64,000 nucleotides of DNA from Lachnospiraceae bacterium. GTDB lineage: Bacteria; Bacillota; Clostridia; Lachnospirales; Lachnospiraceae. Positions 25,612 through 33,205 of the stretch are shown in pieces (positions within the stretch are counted from its first letter, which is position 1; each line of letters begins with the position of its first letter). Position numbers and translations under genes: made by a program. A model generated the notes under the pieces. It made no database searches. It was not told the origin of the DNA and saw only the letters and a program-made list of their open reading frames with translations. The DNA lies in assembly GCA_022845955.1 (NCBI GenBank), contig AP025576.1:2604001-2668000 (forward strand), written 5' to 3'.

Positions 25612-26310
25612 ATGAAAAAATTCAAGCACTTTTTAGGAATTTTGTTGTCAGGCGCACTGCTGTTCGCTTTGTCCGCCTGTGGTCAATCGGCGCCTCCGCA
25701 GTCACAAGCGCCTGCTCAAAATCAGGAGTCAATCTCGGCTGAAAACAGCACTGAAATCAGTCCGTCAGAAGATTCCAATCCTGAAGCAGCGGCAGATACC
25801 ATAAAAGGCAAAACGCTGGTGGTCTATTACTCCGCTATCGGAAGCACGAAAGAGGTTGCCGGATACATTGCGAATACCGTGGGCGGTGACATCTTTGAAA
25901 TTGCTCCGGTGGAACCCTATACTTCTGGCGATTTAGACTGGACAGATGATACCAGCCGCGTCAATCGGGAGCATGACGATCCCTCTCTGCGAACCGTGGA
26001 GTTGGTTTCCAACACAGTGGACAACTGGGATTCCTACGATACGGTATTCATTGGTTATCCCATCTGGTGGGGCATTGCCGCTTGGCCGGTGGACAGTTTC
26101 ATCGCAGCGAATGACTTTAGCGGAAAAACAGTGATACCGTTCTGTACATCGGTTTCTTCCGGCTTGGGACAGAGCGGTCAGCTTCTGGCGGAGGCGGCAG
26201 AAGCTGGCGATTGGATGGAAGGCCACAGGTTCTCCAGCGGAGCATCGGCATCTGAAGTCCAAGAATGGGTTGCTGATCTCAATCTCATGACGAATGAATC
26301 AGCAAAGTAA
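25612..26310 (+). CDS. Surface-anchored flavodoxin lipoprotein 3
   Basis: A 232-residue protein with an LSAC lipobox (Cys23), a Gln/Ser/Glu-rich linker and a flavodoxin domain. Its FMN loop (LVVYYSAIGSTKEVAGYI) is close to the canonical form, unlike the other two lipoproteins. The core motif YDTVFIGYPIWWGIAAWP is conserved. The start at ATG 25612 follows GGAGG by ten bases; a longer frame from 25561 overlaps the previous gene. The C-terminal FSSGASASEVQEW contains SGAS, which is usual for this family and is probably not a flavinylation site. Confidence 0.85.
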   Translation: MKKFKHFLGILLSGALLFALSACGQSAPPQSQAPAQNQESISAENSTEISPSEDSNPEAAADTIKGKTLVVYYSAIGSTKEVAGYIANTVGGDIFEIAPVEPYTSGDLDWTDDTSRVNREHDDPSLRTVELVSNTVDNWDSYDTVFIGYPIWWGIAAWPVDSFIAANDFSGKTVIPFCTSVSSGLGQSGQLLAEAAEAGDWMEGHRFSSGASASEVQEWVADLNLMTNESAK

Positions 26311-26397
26311 ACACAGTTTCCCTTTCATGGTAATCTGCAACAGCGCCAATAACCTTGAACGAAGTCTGATAAATTTCAATTTGAATGGAGTCCTGAA

Positions 26398-27069
26398 ATG
26401 AGCGTAAAAGCAAAATGGAGAATGTTGGTTGATAGTTTGATGGTGGTACTTATACCGCTGTTAATGGCATATTCCTTAATCGGAGAAACAGCACACGAGT
26501 GGTTAGGCGTGATGATGTCTCTGCTTTTTGTTGGACATTATTTGCTAAATTTTTACTGGTTCAAGGGACTGGTAAAAGGCAGATGGACGGCATTACGAAT
26601 TTACCAGACTATCGTCAATATTCTCCTTTTGCTATGTACGCTTGGCTTAATCATCAGCGGCATTGCGCTTTCACGCACTGTTTTTTCGTTCCTGCCAATA
26701 GAGGGCAGCGGGAGTTGGGGCAGAACGCTCCATTTATTAACCTCGTACTGGGGGTTTGTGTTGATGTCCTTTCACTTAGGACAGCACTGGAGCATGATTC
26801 TAAACAGGGTGCGGCGTTCAGCGAAACGCCCCGTTATATTACGAGTTTTGGCCGTTGCTTTCGCCGGATATGGTATCATGGCCTTTATAAAACGTGAAAT
26901 AGGCACTTATATGACATTACAAAATACATTTGTCTATTTTGATTTTGGCGAACCCTTATTTTTTTTCTTTATCGACTACATAGCAATTATGGGGTTATTT
27001 GTGTTTCTTGGATATTATGTTACCTCAGCGTTAAAATGGCTGAATAAAGGAATGAGCAGGGAGCGATGA
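26398..27069 (+). CDS. DUF4405 membrane protein, cytochrome b-like
   Basis: A 223-residue protein with about six transmembrane helices. Histidines in GHYLLNFYWFKG, LHLLTSYWG and MSFHLGQHW are placed as candidate heme ligands, like those of the DUF4405 / cytochrome b561-type family. Such proteins may carry electrons across the membrane. Here it lies between three extracellular flavodoxins and an ApbE flavinyltransferase and overlaps the ApbE start by four bases. Heme binding is inferred; no heme-handling genes are adjacent. Confidence 0.75.
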   Translation: MSVKAKWRMLVDSLMVVLIPLLMAYSLIGETAHEWLGVMMSLLFVGHYLLNFYWFKGLVKGRWTALRIYQTIVNILLLLCTLGLIISGIALSRTVFSFLPIEGSGSWGRTLHLLTSYWGFVLMSFHLGQHWSMILNRVRRSAKRPVILRVLAVAFAGYGIMAFIKREIGTYMTLQNTFVYFDFGEPLFFFFIDYIAIMGLFVFLGYYVTSALKWLNKGMSRER

Positions 27070-28100
27070 AAAAAAGAAAAAAAGTTATTGCAACCGTTAT
27101 TCTTTTGTTATCCCTATTGGGATGTTCTTCGCAGCAAAATGAGACAGATACCGAAAAAACGATTTCCTTCTTTGCTATGGACACTTATATTGAACTGACC
27201 GCATCCGGCGAAAATGCTGCCGCTTCTCTTGCAACGGCACAAAAACGAATTGAGGAATTGGAGCATTTGTGGTCGGTAACAGATAAAAAAAGCGAAATCT
27301 ATGCGCTTAATCATAGCAAGGGACAGCCTTTATTGTTAAGCGATGATACCGCCGCTCTGCTTTCTTTCGCTTTGGAGGTTGCCCAAAAGACAAACGGTGC
27401 ATTAGAACCGACCATTTACCCGGTACTGGCCGCATGGGGATTTACAACTGAAGAACGAAACATCCCATCAGAACAAGAGATAGCGCAGAGCATGGAACTG
27501 GTTGGGTACAAGAACGTGGAACTAATTGGGAATACGGCAACCCTGCCGATAGGGATGCAAGTTGATTTAGGCGCAGTCGGCAAAGGATATGCAAGTGACG
27601 AGGTCGCAGAAATTTTAAGAGAGAATGAAATTAACTCAGCACTCCTTGATGTTGGGGGCAGTGTTCAAATGATAGGTAAAAAACCAGACGGCAGTAACTG
27701 GAAAATTGGTTTGAAAAACCCGCTTTCAGACGGCAATTTGGGAGTTTTAAGTATTTCTGACTGTGCGGTTGTGACATCTGGTAATTATGAACGATATTTC
27801 ATAGGTGAGGACGGAAAGCGATACGGGCATATTATAGATCCTGCTACCGGCCATCCAACGGAAAATGAACTTGCTTCGGTGACTGTTATTGCAAAAGACG
27901 CAAAACTCTGTGATGGATTATCTATGGCATTATTTGTTATGGGACTTGAAAATGCAAGTGATTATTGGAAAAAACATCAGGACTTCGATATGATTTTAAT
28001 AATGGAGAATGGGGAAATCCATCTTACCGAAGGTATAAAAAATAAATTTTCTTTGAATGAGGAAAGCAAGAATACGAAGATAAGCGTAATAAATTTGTAA
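27066..28100 (+). CDS. apbE: FAD:protein FMN transferase (ApbE), lipoprotein
   Basis: A 344-residue extracytoplasmic flavinyltransferase that attaches FMN from FAD to Ser/Thr residues of client proteins, with Mg2+. The signal ends in LLGC (lipobox, Cys20). Family motifs are present: FFAMDTYIELTASG, VDLGAVGKGYASD, LLDVGGS and GHIIDPATGHP. It overlaps the DUF4405 gene by ATGA. Known clients are FMN-binding-domain proteins such as RnfG and NqrC. None is encoded here, so the likely local clients are the surface flavodoxins; lipoprotein 1 has a matching motif. Confidence 0.92.
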   Translation: MKKRKKVIATVILLLSLLGCSSQQNETDTEKTISFFAMDTYIELTASGENAAASLATAQKRIEELEHLWSVTDKKSEIYALNHSKGQPLLLSDDTAALLSFALEVAQKTNGALEPTIYPVLAAWGFTTEERNIPSEQEIAQSMELVGYKNVELIGNTATLPIGMQVDLGAVGKGYASDEVAEILRENEINSALLDVGGSVQMIGKKPDGSNWKIGLKNPLSDGNLGVLSISDCAVVTSGNYERYFIGEDGKRYGHIIDPATGHPTENELASVTVIAKDAKLCDGLSMALFVMGLENASDYWKKHQDFDMILIMENGEIHLTEGIKNKFSLNEESKNTKISVINL

Positions 28101-28113
28101 AAGCATTTATTTT

Positions 28114-28171
28114 AGGAGAGGGGGGGTTCATATGAACCATGTATTGATAATTGATAATTGATAATGATTTA
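28114..28171 (+). repeat. Start-site palindrome and 7-bp tandem repeat of the response regulator gene
   Basis: An AGGAG (28114-28118) runs into seven G (28120-28126). The perfect palindrome GGTTCATATGAACC (28125-28138) is centred on ATG 28132. Then TTGATAA is repeated three times (28144-28164). From ATG 28132 the frame reads MNHVLIIDN and stops at 28159. With two repeat copies it would instead run directly into the response regulator frame as MNHVLIIDNDLLTCKEI, the expected family start. The third copy is therefore a +7 frameshift. Confidence 0.8.
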
Positions 28172-28819
28172 TTAACTTGCAAAGAAATAAAATACAGTTT
28201 GCAAGATGATATAACGGACGTGTATTATACGCAATCTGTCGAAGAAGCTATACATATGCTGCAAAAAGAATCTTATTCACTTGTCATTATGGATGCCTGC
28301 CTCTCTCAATATGGTGGGACTGCGCTCATTCAGCAAATTCGGATAATGAACCCTCTCCCTGTCCTTGCCCTATCTGAAACCGCCAGTACAGCGGATAAAG
28401 TGGCGGCGCTCAAATGTGGTGCTGACGACTTTCTGAATAAACCCTATGATTTGGAGGAGTGTCTTGCCAGAGCGCAGGCGCTTATGCGGCGATACACCCA
28501 GCTTAACCATATAACCGGCCGCAATTATGCCCTTGTCAGCCATGGAAATTTGATGTTAGATACAGCACGGCGGCAAGTTACCGTAGGAAATGAAAAAGTT
28601 ATCCTGACAAAGAAAGAATATGATCTTCTGCTGTATTTCATAAAGAACAGTAACCGGGTATTAACATTTGAGCAGATATATAACGCGGTATGGCATGAGG
28701 AATATCTAATGGATAACTCGACCATCTTCTACCATGTCGGGAACCTTAGAAAGAAGATAAAAGTCGATTGGATTGAAAGCGTATATGGAATTGGATATCG
28801 CATTCGCGGTATAAATTAA
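28151..28819 (+). CDS. OmpR/PhoB-type response regulator with disrupted start
   Basis: A 222-residue open frame: receiver domain with phospho-acceptor Asp in SLVIMDACLSQYGG and Lys in NKPYDLEECLARA, then a winged-helix DNA-binding domain (ILTKKEYDLLLYFIKNSNRV, DNSTIFYHVGNLRKKI). The natural start, ATG 28132 behind the binding site, is out of frame because of an extra TTGATAA copy. The frame as it stands can only begin at TTG 28151, without a ribosome binding site and lacking the first residues of strand 1, or by reinitiation after the short upstream frame. No histidine kinase is adjacent. Expression may be off, weak or phase-variable. Confidence 0.75.
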   Translation: MIIDNDLLTCKEIKYSLQDDITDVYYTQSVEEAIHMLQKESYSLVIMDACLSQYGGTALIQQIRIMNPLPVLALSETASTADKVAALKCGADDFLNKPYDLEECLARAQALMRRYTQLNHITGRNYALVSHGNLMLDTARRQVTVGNEKVILTKKEYDLLLYFIKNSNRVLTFEQIYNAVWHEEYLMDNSTIFYHVGNLRKKIKVDWIESVYGIGYRIRGIN

Positions 28820-28866
28820 GAAGCTGTGCCGCTCGGTTCTTGTTTCGAGCGGCACAGCTTCTTTTT
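28818..28866. terminator. Strong bidirectional terminator
   Basis: A perfect 18-bp inverted repeat (arms 28818-28835 and 28846-28863) with a 10-base loop, followed on the + strand by a T run. It overlaps the stop region of the response regulator and the stop of tnpV on the other strand, so it separates the redox operon from the end gene of the element. Confidence 0.88.
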
Positions 28867-29215
28867 ACACATAAATCAGTTCTGTTTTTACAATTTCATC
28901 GGCAACAGTCTGTGCCTGCTCCGAGATACGAATACGCTCCAGCGCATCCTCCTCCGGCATGGGGTGCTGTTTTAGATAATTGGCGCGGATGCGCTCTGAA
29001 AGCTCGAACGCACGCATATCCACCGTGGCGCAATGCTCTGCCAGCTTTCCTGTGAAAAGCAATTCTCGGTACATTTCCCGCTTGAATCCGTGAAGATACT
29101 CCAAGCGCAGGCGTCCGTACTTTTCAAGATTTTTTAGCAGTTCGCTGCCCTCAACCTCAATGTTCGGGTAAAGTAATCCGTCAATTTCGATATACTCCAA
29201 ATCCATGATAGCCAT
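28865..29215 (-). CDS. tnpV: TnpV-family transposon protein
   Basis: A 116-residue protein that fits the TnpV family of Tn4451-like elements: EYIEIDGLLYPNIEV near the N-terminus and a helical region with LEKYGRLRLEYLHGFKREMY and ERIRANYLKQHP. AAGGAGG precedes the ATG. The function of TnpV in transposition is not settled. Its position, with the recombinase about 14 kb away, makes it a marker of the other side of the element. Confidence 0.8.
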   Translation of the reverse strand: MAIMDLEYIEIDGLLYPNIEVEGSELLKNLEKYGRLRLEYLHGFKREMYRELLFTGKLAEHCATVDMRAFELSERIRANYLKQHPMPEEDALERIRISEQAQTVADEIVKTELIYV

Positions 29216-29370
29216 AAGTGGCCTCCTTGATAGAATGATTTATAATTTACCAGTTTCGTTTCGGCTGTTTGCCTTAACTTACTTGTTTCTCGTAAACATC
29301 CTTATCAAAGAGACCGCTTTGGCTGCCGCTTCTTTTCTTCCTTATTATCTTTCTCCGTCACAGGACAGGA

Positions 29371-29766
29371 TTATTTCCTGTCCGTTATTGCATGTTCCAT
29401 AAGCAGGCCGGTTATAATCCAACAAGGGGCATAATCAAGCCGGATGATTCTTCCGATATTCCAGCGGGCCTTTCCGTAATTCCAGGGGCACAGCCCTTTT
29501 TTCTGAAGGAGAAAACCGGAGGCATATTCTGCGGAAAAAATACAGAGGGCATAAACGCAGCCCCGTACCAGCCAATGGCAGCGCTTTACCAGGGAATAAA
29601 TTGGCTTTAACAAACAGCCTGCGCCGTAAATGGGAAACATCCAAAGGGATGTGGTGCCCTGCAGGGACATCTTCCTCTGCTGCAGGGAATGGAGGGCGGT
29701 AAATGTAATTTCAAGGCACCAGCCAAGGATGCCGCATTTAATAAAATCTTTTACTATTTTTTGCAT
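29371..29766 (-). CDS. CmpB-type putative ABC-transporter permease / small membrane protein
   Basis: A 131-residue protein with about four hydrophobic segments. The segments ILGWCLEITFTALHSL, SLWMFPIYGAGCLLKPIY and CPWNYGKARWNIGRIIRLDYAP fit the PF06541 (CmpB) family of putative permeases found widely in Lachnospiraceae. No ATPase or other transporter subunit is adjacent, and transport by this family is not proven. The gene is divergent from folC and lies just outside the mobile element. Confidence 0.7.
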   Translation of the reverse strand: MQKIVKDFIKCGILGWCLEITFTALHSLQQRKMSLQGTTSLWMFPIYGAGCLLKPIYSLVKRCHWLVRGCVYALCIFSAEYASGFLLQKKGLCPWNYGKARWNIGRIIRLDYAPCWIITGLLMEHAITDRK

Positions 29767-29893
29767 GCTAATATTTTTACCGCTTATTCTTTTTTTATTC
29801 GAATTGTGCTATAGTGTGTTTGAAATCAGGGAGGCAGGAAGTTGTGCGGCAGCTGCGCCGGGATAATAACGGCGGTGAAGGAGGAGAAGAATA

Positions 29894-31204
29894 ATGAATT
29901 ATCGGCAGGCGATTGCTTATGCGGCAGAATGTGCCGGTTACGGCTGCGTTCCGGGACTGGAGAATATGCAGGATTTGCTTGGAAGGCTGGGAAATCCGCA
30001 GAATGAGCTTGTTTTTGTACATATAGCAGGGACGAACGGAAAAGGATCCGTAATGAATTTTATATCCACGGTTTTGACGGAAGAAGGATATAAAACAGGC
30101 AGATATCTTTCACCCACCATTTTTGAATACCGGGAACGTTTTCAGATCAATGGAAAATATATCAGCAAAGCAGAACTGGGAAGGTTTATGGAGCCTGTGA
30201 GGAATGCGGCGGAGGCTATGGCGGCGGAAGGGAAAAACCATCCCACTGCTTTTGAAATAGAAACAGCCTTATGCTTTTTGTGGTTCCGGGAGAAAAAATG
30301 TGATATCGTGGTTCTGGAAACGGGCCTGGGAGGGAGGCTGGATGCCACCAATGTGATTCCGGCCCCTCTTCTGTGTGTACTGACCTCCATCAGTATGGAT
30401 CATATGGCTTTTCTTGGTGATACCCTGGAAAAAATTGCATGGCAGAAAGCGGGAATCGTTAAGGCGGGAAGCCGGGTGGTGACAGGGAAGCAGAAGCCGG
30501 AAGCTATGAAAGTGATAACGGAGGCCTGTGAAAAGCTGGGGTGCCCTTATTCTGTTTCGGATCCGGAGGAGATATCCGGTATAAAGTACGGGCTGGAAAA
30601 ACAGCGTTTCAGCTATGGAAGCCACAAAGGGCTGGAAATAACCATGGCGGGAAACTATCAGATAGAAAACGGTGCGCTGGCGGTGGAAGCGCTTGACCGG
30701 CTGGGAGAGCTGGGCTTCCCTGTAAAGGACGAGAAGCTGCGACGGGGGCTGCTGCAGGCAAAATGGCCGGGCAGATTTGAAATTGTCGGCAGAAAACCGC
30801 TTTTTCTGGTGGACGGAGCGCATAATGAAGACGGAGCCGACAAACTGGCACGCTCCATACAGTTTTATTTTACAAATAGAAGAATCATATATATAATGGG
30901 AATATTGAAGGATAAGGAAGCGGATAAAATAATCCGGAATACCTGCCGGTATGCGGAAGCGGTTATTACGGTGGCGGCGCCGGGAAATCCCCGGGCGATC
31001 CCGGCCTATGAGCTTGCCGGAGAAGTCCGCCGGTATCATGAAAATGTGACCGCTGCGGACAGTCTGGAAGAGGCTGTGGAGATGGCCCGTCTGCTGGCGG
31101 GCAAAGAGGACGTAATCCTTGCCTTCGGTTCCCTCTCTTTTCAGGGGGATATCATCAGAATCGCAGAAAATGGTACAGTCAGGAGAGACACGCATGGTAG
31201 ATAA
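29894..31204 (+). CDS. folC: Dihydrofolate synthase / folylpolyglutamate synthase
   Basis: A 436-residue Mur-ligase-type enzyme that adds glutamate to dihydropteroate and to folates with ATP. The P-loop reads AGTNGKGSV near residue 47, and the second ATP region includes [11 protein letters not shown]. The C-terminal domain has [15 protein letters not shown]. Preceded by AAGGAGGAG. It is the first gene of the folate operon, and its last 11 bases overlap folE. Confidence 0.95.
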   Translation: MNYRQAIAYAAECAGYGCVPGLENMQDLLGRLGNPQNELVFVHIAGTNGKGSVMNFISTVLTEEGYKTGRYLSPTIFEYRERFQINGKYISKAELGRFMEPVRNAAEAMAAEGKNHPTAFEIETALCFLWFREKKCDIVVLETGLGGRLDATNVIPAPLLCVLTSISMDHMAFLGDTLEKIAWQKAGIVKAGSRVVTGKQKPEAMKVITEACEKLGCPYSVSDPEEISGIKYGLEKQRFSYGSHKGLEITMAGNYQIENGALAVEALDRLGELGFPVKDEKLRRGLLQAKWPGRFEIVGRKPLFLVDGAHNEDGADKLARSIQFYFTNRRIIYIMGILKDKEADKIIRNTCRYAEAVITVAAPGNPRAIPAYELAGEVRRYHENVTAADSLEEAVEMARLLAGKEDVILAFGSLSFQGDIIRIAENGTVRRDTHGR

Positions 31205-31751
31205 GTCAAAAATTGAAGAAGGGGTAAGACTTCTTCTGGAAGGAATCGGGGAAAATGCGGATCGGGAAGGGCTGCGGGAAACGCCCCGGCGGATCGCGCG
31301 CATGTATGAGGAAATTTTCGGCGGTATGGACGAAGATCCGATGGTTCCGCTGTCCAAACAATTCCAGGCGGAAGGCGCCGGAATTGTCCTGGAAAAGGAC
31401 ATTACTTTTTATTCCACCTGCGAGCATCATCTCATGCCCTTTTTTGGGAAAGCCCATGTGGCTTATCTGCCGGACGGCAAGGTGGTGGGACTGAGCAAGC
31501 TGGCCAGGACGGTTGAAATTTTTGCCAGAAGGCCCCAGCTTCAGGAAAAGCTGACGGCCCAGGTGGCGGATGCCATGATGGATTATCTCCGGCCGAAGGG
31601 CGTGATGGTGATGCTGGAAGCGGAGCATATGTGTATGACCATGCGCGGTGTCAAAAAGCCGGGAAGCAAAACGGTAACGGTGGCTGTGAGGGGCGCATTT
31701 GAAGAAAACAGCGGACTGCAGGATACCTTTTATCATATGCTGGGAAGATAG
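31194..31751 (+). CDS. folE: GTP cyclohydrolase I
   Basis: A 185-residue type I enzyme that converts GTP to 7,8-dihydroneopterin triphosphate, the entry step of folate synthesis. The zinc ligands are in [16 protein letters not shown] (Cys, His) and [11 protein letters not shown] (Cys). The length is typical for the bacterial enzyme. ATG 31194 follows AGGAGAG and lies within the end of folC; a longer frame from 31119 has no ribosome binding site. Confidence 0.96.
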   Translation: MVDKSKIEEGVRLLLEGIGENADREGLRETPRRIARMYEEIFGGMDEDPMVPLSKQFQAEGAGIVLEKDITFYSTCEHHLMPFFGKAHVAYLPDGKVVGLSKLARTVEIFARRPQLQEKLTAQVADAMMDYLRPKGVMVMLEAEHMCMTMRGVKKPGSKTVTVAVRGAFEENSGLQDTFYHMLGR

Positions 31752-31776
31752 GCAGCGGATGAAAACGGAGAAAAAT

Positions 31777-32259
31777 ATGGACAGAATAAACCGGATAGTC
31801 AGTAATTCCTGTTATCAGGATTGCCTGCGAAGAAACAGGGCGCATGAGGAAACACGTATATTCTGCAAGCACGATATAGCCCACTTCCTGGACGTGGCCC
31901 GTCTGGCCTGGATTGAAAATCTGGAACGAAACGGCGGTGCGGACAGGGAGCTTATTTATGCGGCGGCCCTGCTGCATGACTGCGGGCGTTACCGCCAGTA
32001 CGAAGAGGGAATTCCTCATGAGCAGGCCAGCGCGGAGCTGGCGGAGGACATTCTGCCGTCCTGCGGTTTTACCGATAAGGAGAGTAAGGATATCATGGAG
32101 GCTATCCGACGGCACCGGAATCAGGATGTGGCGGAGGATTCCGGTTTGTCCGGCCTGATCTACCGGGCGGATAAACGCAGCAGATGCTGCTTTGCCTGTC
32201 CGGCCGCGGAGGCTTGTGACTGGAGCCGGGAAAAAAAGAATCTGCTGCTGCTACGGTAA
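31777..32259 (+). CDS. HD-domain hydrolase in the folate operon
   Basis: A 160-residue HD-superfamily protein. The metal-binding pattern is complete: His in KHDIAHFLD, HD in AALLHDCGRY, His in GIPHEQASA and IRRHRNQD, Asp in IYRADKR. A cysteine-rich tail RCCFACPAAEAC could bind an extra metal. It lies between folE and folP. The operon has no obvious Nudix enzyme for dephosphorylating dihydroneopterin triphosphate, so this protein is a candidate for that step; this is inference from position. ATG 31777 follows GGAG by six bases. Confidence 0.75.
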   Translation: MDRINRIVSNSCYQDCLRRNRAHEETRIFCKHDIAHFLDVARLAWIENLERNGGADRELIYAAALLHDCGRYRQYEEGIPHEQASAELAEDILPSCGFTDKESKDIMEAIRRHRNQDVAEDSGLSGLIYRADKRSRCCFACPAAEACDWSREKKNLLLLR

Positions 32260-32306
32260 GGGCTGTAACTGGGAAGGGGCAGAACGGTTAAACGGAGGAA
32301 AATGAG

Positions 32307-33116
32307 ATGTACATAGGCGGACAAGAATTTGCCACCAGCGGAAAGACCTATATTATGGGAATCCTGAATGTGACGCCGGATTCCTTTTCTGATGGAGGAA
32401 AGTACAGCGGACGGGATGCCGCGTTAAAGCATGTGGAAGAAATGATAAGGGATGGCATGGATATCCTGGATATCGGAGGGGAGTCCACCCGGCCGGGCTA
32501 TACCAAGATTTCTGTGGAAGAGGAAGCGGACCGGGTGGTACCTGTAATTGAAGCGGTCAAAAGCAGGTTTGCTATCCCGGTCTCCCTGGACACGTATAAA
32601 TATCAGGTGGCCCGCGCCGGGATCCAGGCCGGGGCGGATCTGATTAATGATATCTGGGGCTTACGATATGATGAAGGCCAGATGGCGGAAACCATCGCAA
32701 AGAGCGGGCTTCCCTGCTGTCTGATGCATAACCGGGCGGAAGCGGATTACGGTGATTTTATGGAAGATCTGGCTTCCGATTTGGCGGAAACCCTTCGGAT
32801 TTCGGAGGCGGCAGGAATCCGGGAGGACCGGATTATCCTGGATCCGGGCGTAGGTTTTGGAAAAACTTATGATAATAACCTGGAAGTCATCAACCGCCTG
32901 GAAAGCCTTCACATCTTTAACTGCCCGCTGCTTTTGGGAACCTCCCGGAAATCAGTAATCGGCCTGACTCTGGATCTTCCTGCCGGCGAGCGGCTGGAGG
33001 GCACCCTGGTTACCAGTGTGTTCGGGGTGATTAAGGGCTGCTCCTTTCTCCGGGTACATGATGTAAAGGAGAATAAAAGAGCCGTACAAATGGCGGAAGC
33101 TATTTTACGTAAATAG
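32307..33116 (+). CDS. folP: Dihydropteroate synthase
   Basis: A 269-residue TIM-barrel enzyme that joins 6-hydroxymethyl-dihydropterin diphosphate to p-aminobenzoate; it is the sulfonamide target. Both signatures are clear: ILNVTPDSFSDGGKY near the N-terminus and ILDIGGESTRPGY. The C-terminal RVHDVKENKRAVQMA is also typical. It follows AACGGAGGAAA. The adjacent folB-folK fusion supplies its pterin substrate. Confidence 0.96.
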   Translation: MYIGGQEFATSGKTYIMGILNVTPDSFSDGGKYSGRDAALKHVEEMIRDGMDILDIGGESTRPGYTKISVEEEADRVVPVIEAVKSRFAIPVSLDTYKYQVARAGIQAGADLINDIWGLRYDEGQMAETIAKSGLPCCLMHNRAEADYGDFMEDLASDLAETLRISEAAGIREDRIILDPGVGFGKTYDNNLEVINRLESLHIFNCPLLLGTSRKSVIGLTLDLPAGERLEGTLVTSVFGVIKGCSFLRVHDVKENKRAVQMAEAILRK

Positions 33117-33205
33117 TTCCGATTTGTCAGAACGTTTCCCTTTTTACGGGGCCAAGAAGGCGGAGGCAGTATCACGGATTCGTCCGCGACAGGCAGGAGG
33201 ATAAC

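Noticed and set aside
26235..26262. SGAS in lipoprotein flavodoxin 3 as an ApbE site
   Set aside because: The segment belongs to the common C-terminal pattern of this flavodoxin family and lacks the upstream Asp at the required spacing.
29363..29383. GGACAGGA/TCCTGTCC hairpin at the end of the CmpB-like gene
   Set aside because: No T run follows on either strand and it overlaps the stop codon, so it is not a convincing terminator.
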